6,092 bases of DNA from an uncultured Cytophagaceae bacterium (GTDB taxonomy: Bacteria; Bacteroidota; Bacteroidia; Cytophagales; Spirosomataceae). Shown here in pieces: positions 5,710 through 6,092 of this stretch. The position numbers and the translations under genes are program-made. The DNA lies in NCBI GenBank assembly GCA_903960725.1, contig CAJCBY010000010.1, forward strand, positions 1 to 6,092, written 5' to 3'. The notes under the pieces were generated by a model, which was given only the letters and a program-made list of their open reading frames with translations, searched no databases and was not told the DNA's origin. The number at the start of each line of letters is the position of its first letter. Position 1 is the first letter of the stretch.

Positions 5710-6092
5710 ATGGAGTACCTAATTAAGGCAGAAGGAGAGTACCAATACATTGATGAAGGACAGGGTGAAACCCTTTTATTACTTCACGGATTGTTTGGCG
5801 CATTGAGCAATTGGGCTGATGTGATTAATCATTTCAAATCTAGTCACCGGGTAATTATCCCATTAATGCCCATTCATGACATGCCCATTAAAGAGGCGGG
5901 GTGCGAGGGCTTAACTGAATTTATTGAAGGATTTATTAGCTTCAAAGCATTAGATAAATTCACCGTAATTGGTAATTCATTAGGTGGTCACGTTGCATTA
6001 ATTTACACTTTGCGCCATCCGGAAAAAATACAACGTTTAATCTTAACCGGTTCATCTGGTCTTTTCGAGAACTCCATGGGAGGTTCTTATCC
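5710..6092 (+). CDS. Alpha/beta-fold hydrolase, C-terminus cut by window edge
   Basis: The frame is open from the ATG at 5710 to the right edge: 127 complete codons of a family usually about 250-280 long, so about half is present. The order of elements is typical of the alpha/beta hydrolase fold: strand TLLLLHG with HGLFG (26-30) forming the oxyanion-hole region, then the nucleophile elbow GNSLGG (88-93) with catalytic Ser90, then the strand RLILTGSSG (109-117). The acid and histidine of the triad lie beyond the window. No signal peptide is seen, so it is probably cytoplasmic. It could be an esterase, C-C bond hydrolase or similar; this part does not decide the substrate. It diverges from the FAD oxidoreductase across 90 nt, so shared regulation is possible but unproven. 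Its own promoter is not clear; the best candidate is a poor -7 match ending in TTGCA at 5677-5686. Confidence 0.9.
   Translation, partial: MEYLIKAEGEYQYIDEGQGETLLLLHGLFGALSNWADVINHFKSSHRVIIPLMPIHDMPIKEAGCEGLTEFIEGFISFKALDKFTVIGNSLGGHVALIYTLRHPEKIQRLILTGSSGLFENSMGGSY

Overview
The window reads as a piece of a Bacteroidota chromosome, most likely of the Cytophagales type. Two upstream regions carry the Bacteroidota housekeeping -7 box (TAnnTTTG, here extended to TAnnTTTGCA), Shine-Dalgarno signals are weak or absent, and the proteins are of kinds common in that phylum. The taxonomic call is inference; there is no rRNA or other marker gene here.

Layout. Six of seven genes lie on the minus strand and read right to left. 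At the right end an alpha/beta hydrolase (5710 to the edge, plus strand, 3' truncated) diverges from an FAD-dependent oxidoreductase (4456-5619, minus). The 90-nt gap between them holds a good -7 box for the oxidoreductase and a 13-bp palindrome. After the oxidoreductase come a possible intrinsic terminator and, directly against it, a second -7 box. From there a tightly packed series runs leftward: a vanadium-haloperoxidase-like lipoprotein (3082-4395), a group III truncated haemoglobin (2693-3082), a galactokinase-like GHMP kinase (1636-2691), a sugar-phosphate nucleotidyltransferase (770-1639) and a GntP-family permease (left edge to 730, C-terminus missing). The first four are joined by stop/start overlaps or a 1-nt gap. 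The permease follows after 39 nt that contain a perfect 7-bp hairpin just ahead of its start codon.

How the genes may work together. The permease, GHMP kinase and nucleotidyltransferase make a plausible uptake and activation route: import a sugar or sugar acid, phosphorylate it at C1, and convert it to a nucleotide sugar. The substrate cannot be read from the sequence. The two upstream genes of the same putative operon, an envelope lipoprotein of the haloperoxidase/PAP2 fold and a small cytoplasmic globin, have no obvious metabolic link to sugar activation, and this is the most unusual aspect of the window. No RNA genes, mobile elements or CRISPR arrays were seen, and no gene-free stretch is longer than about 90 nt.
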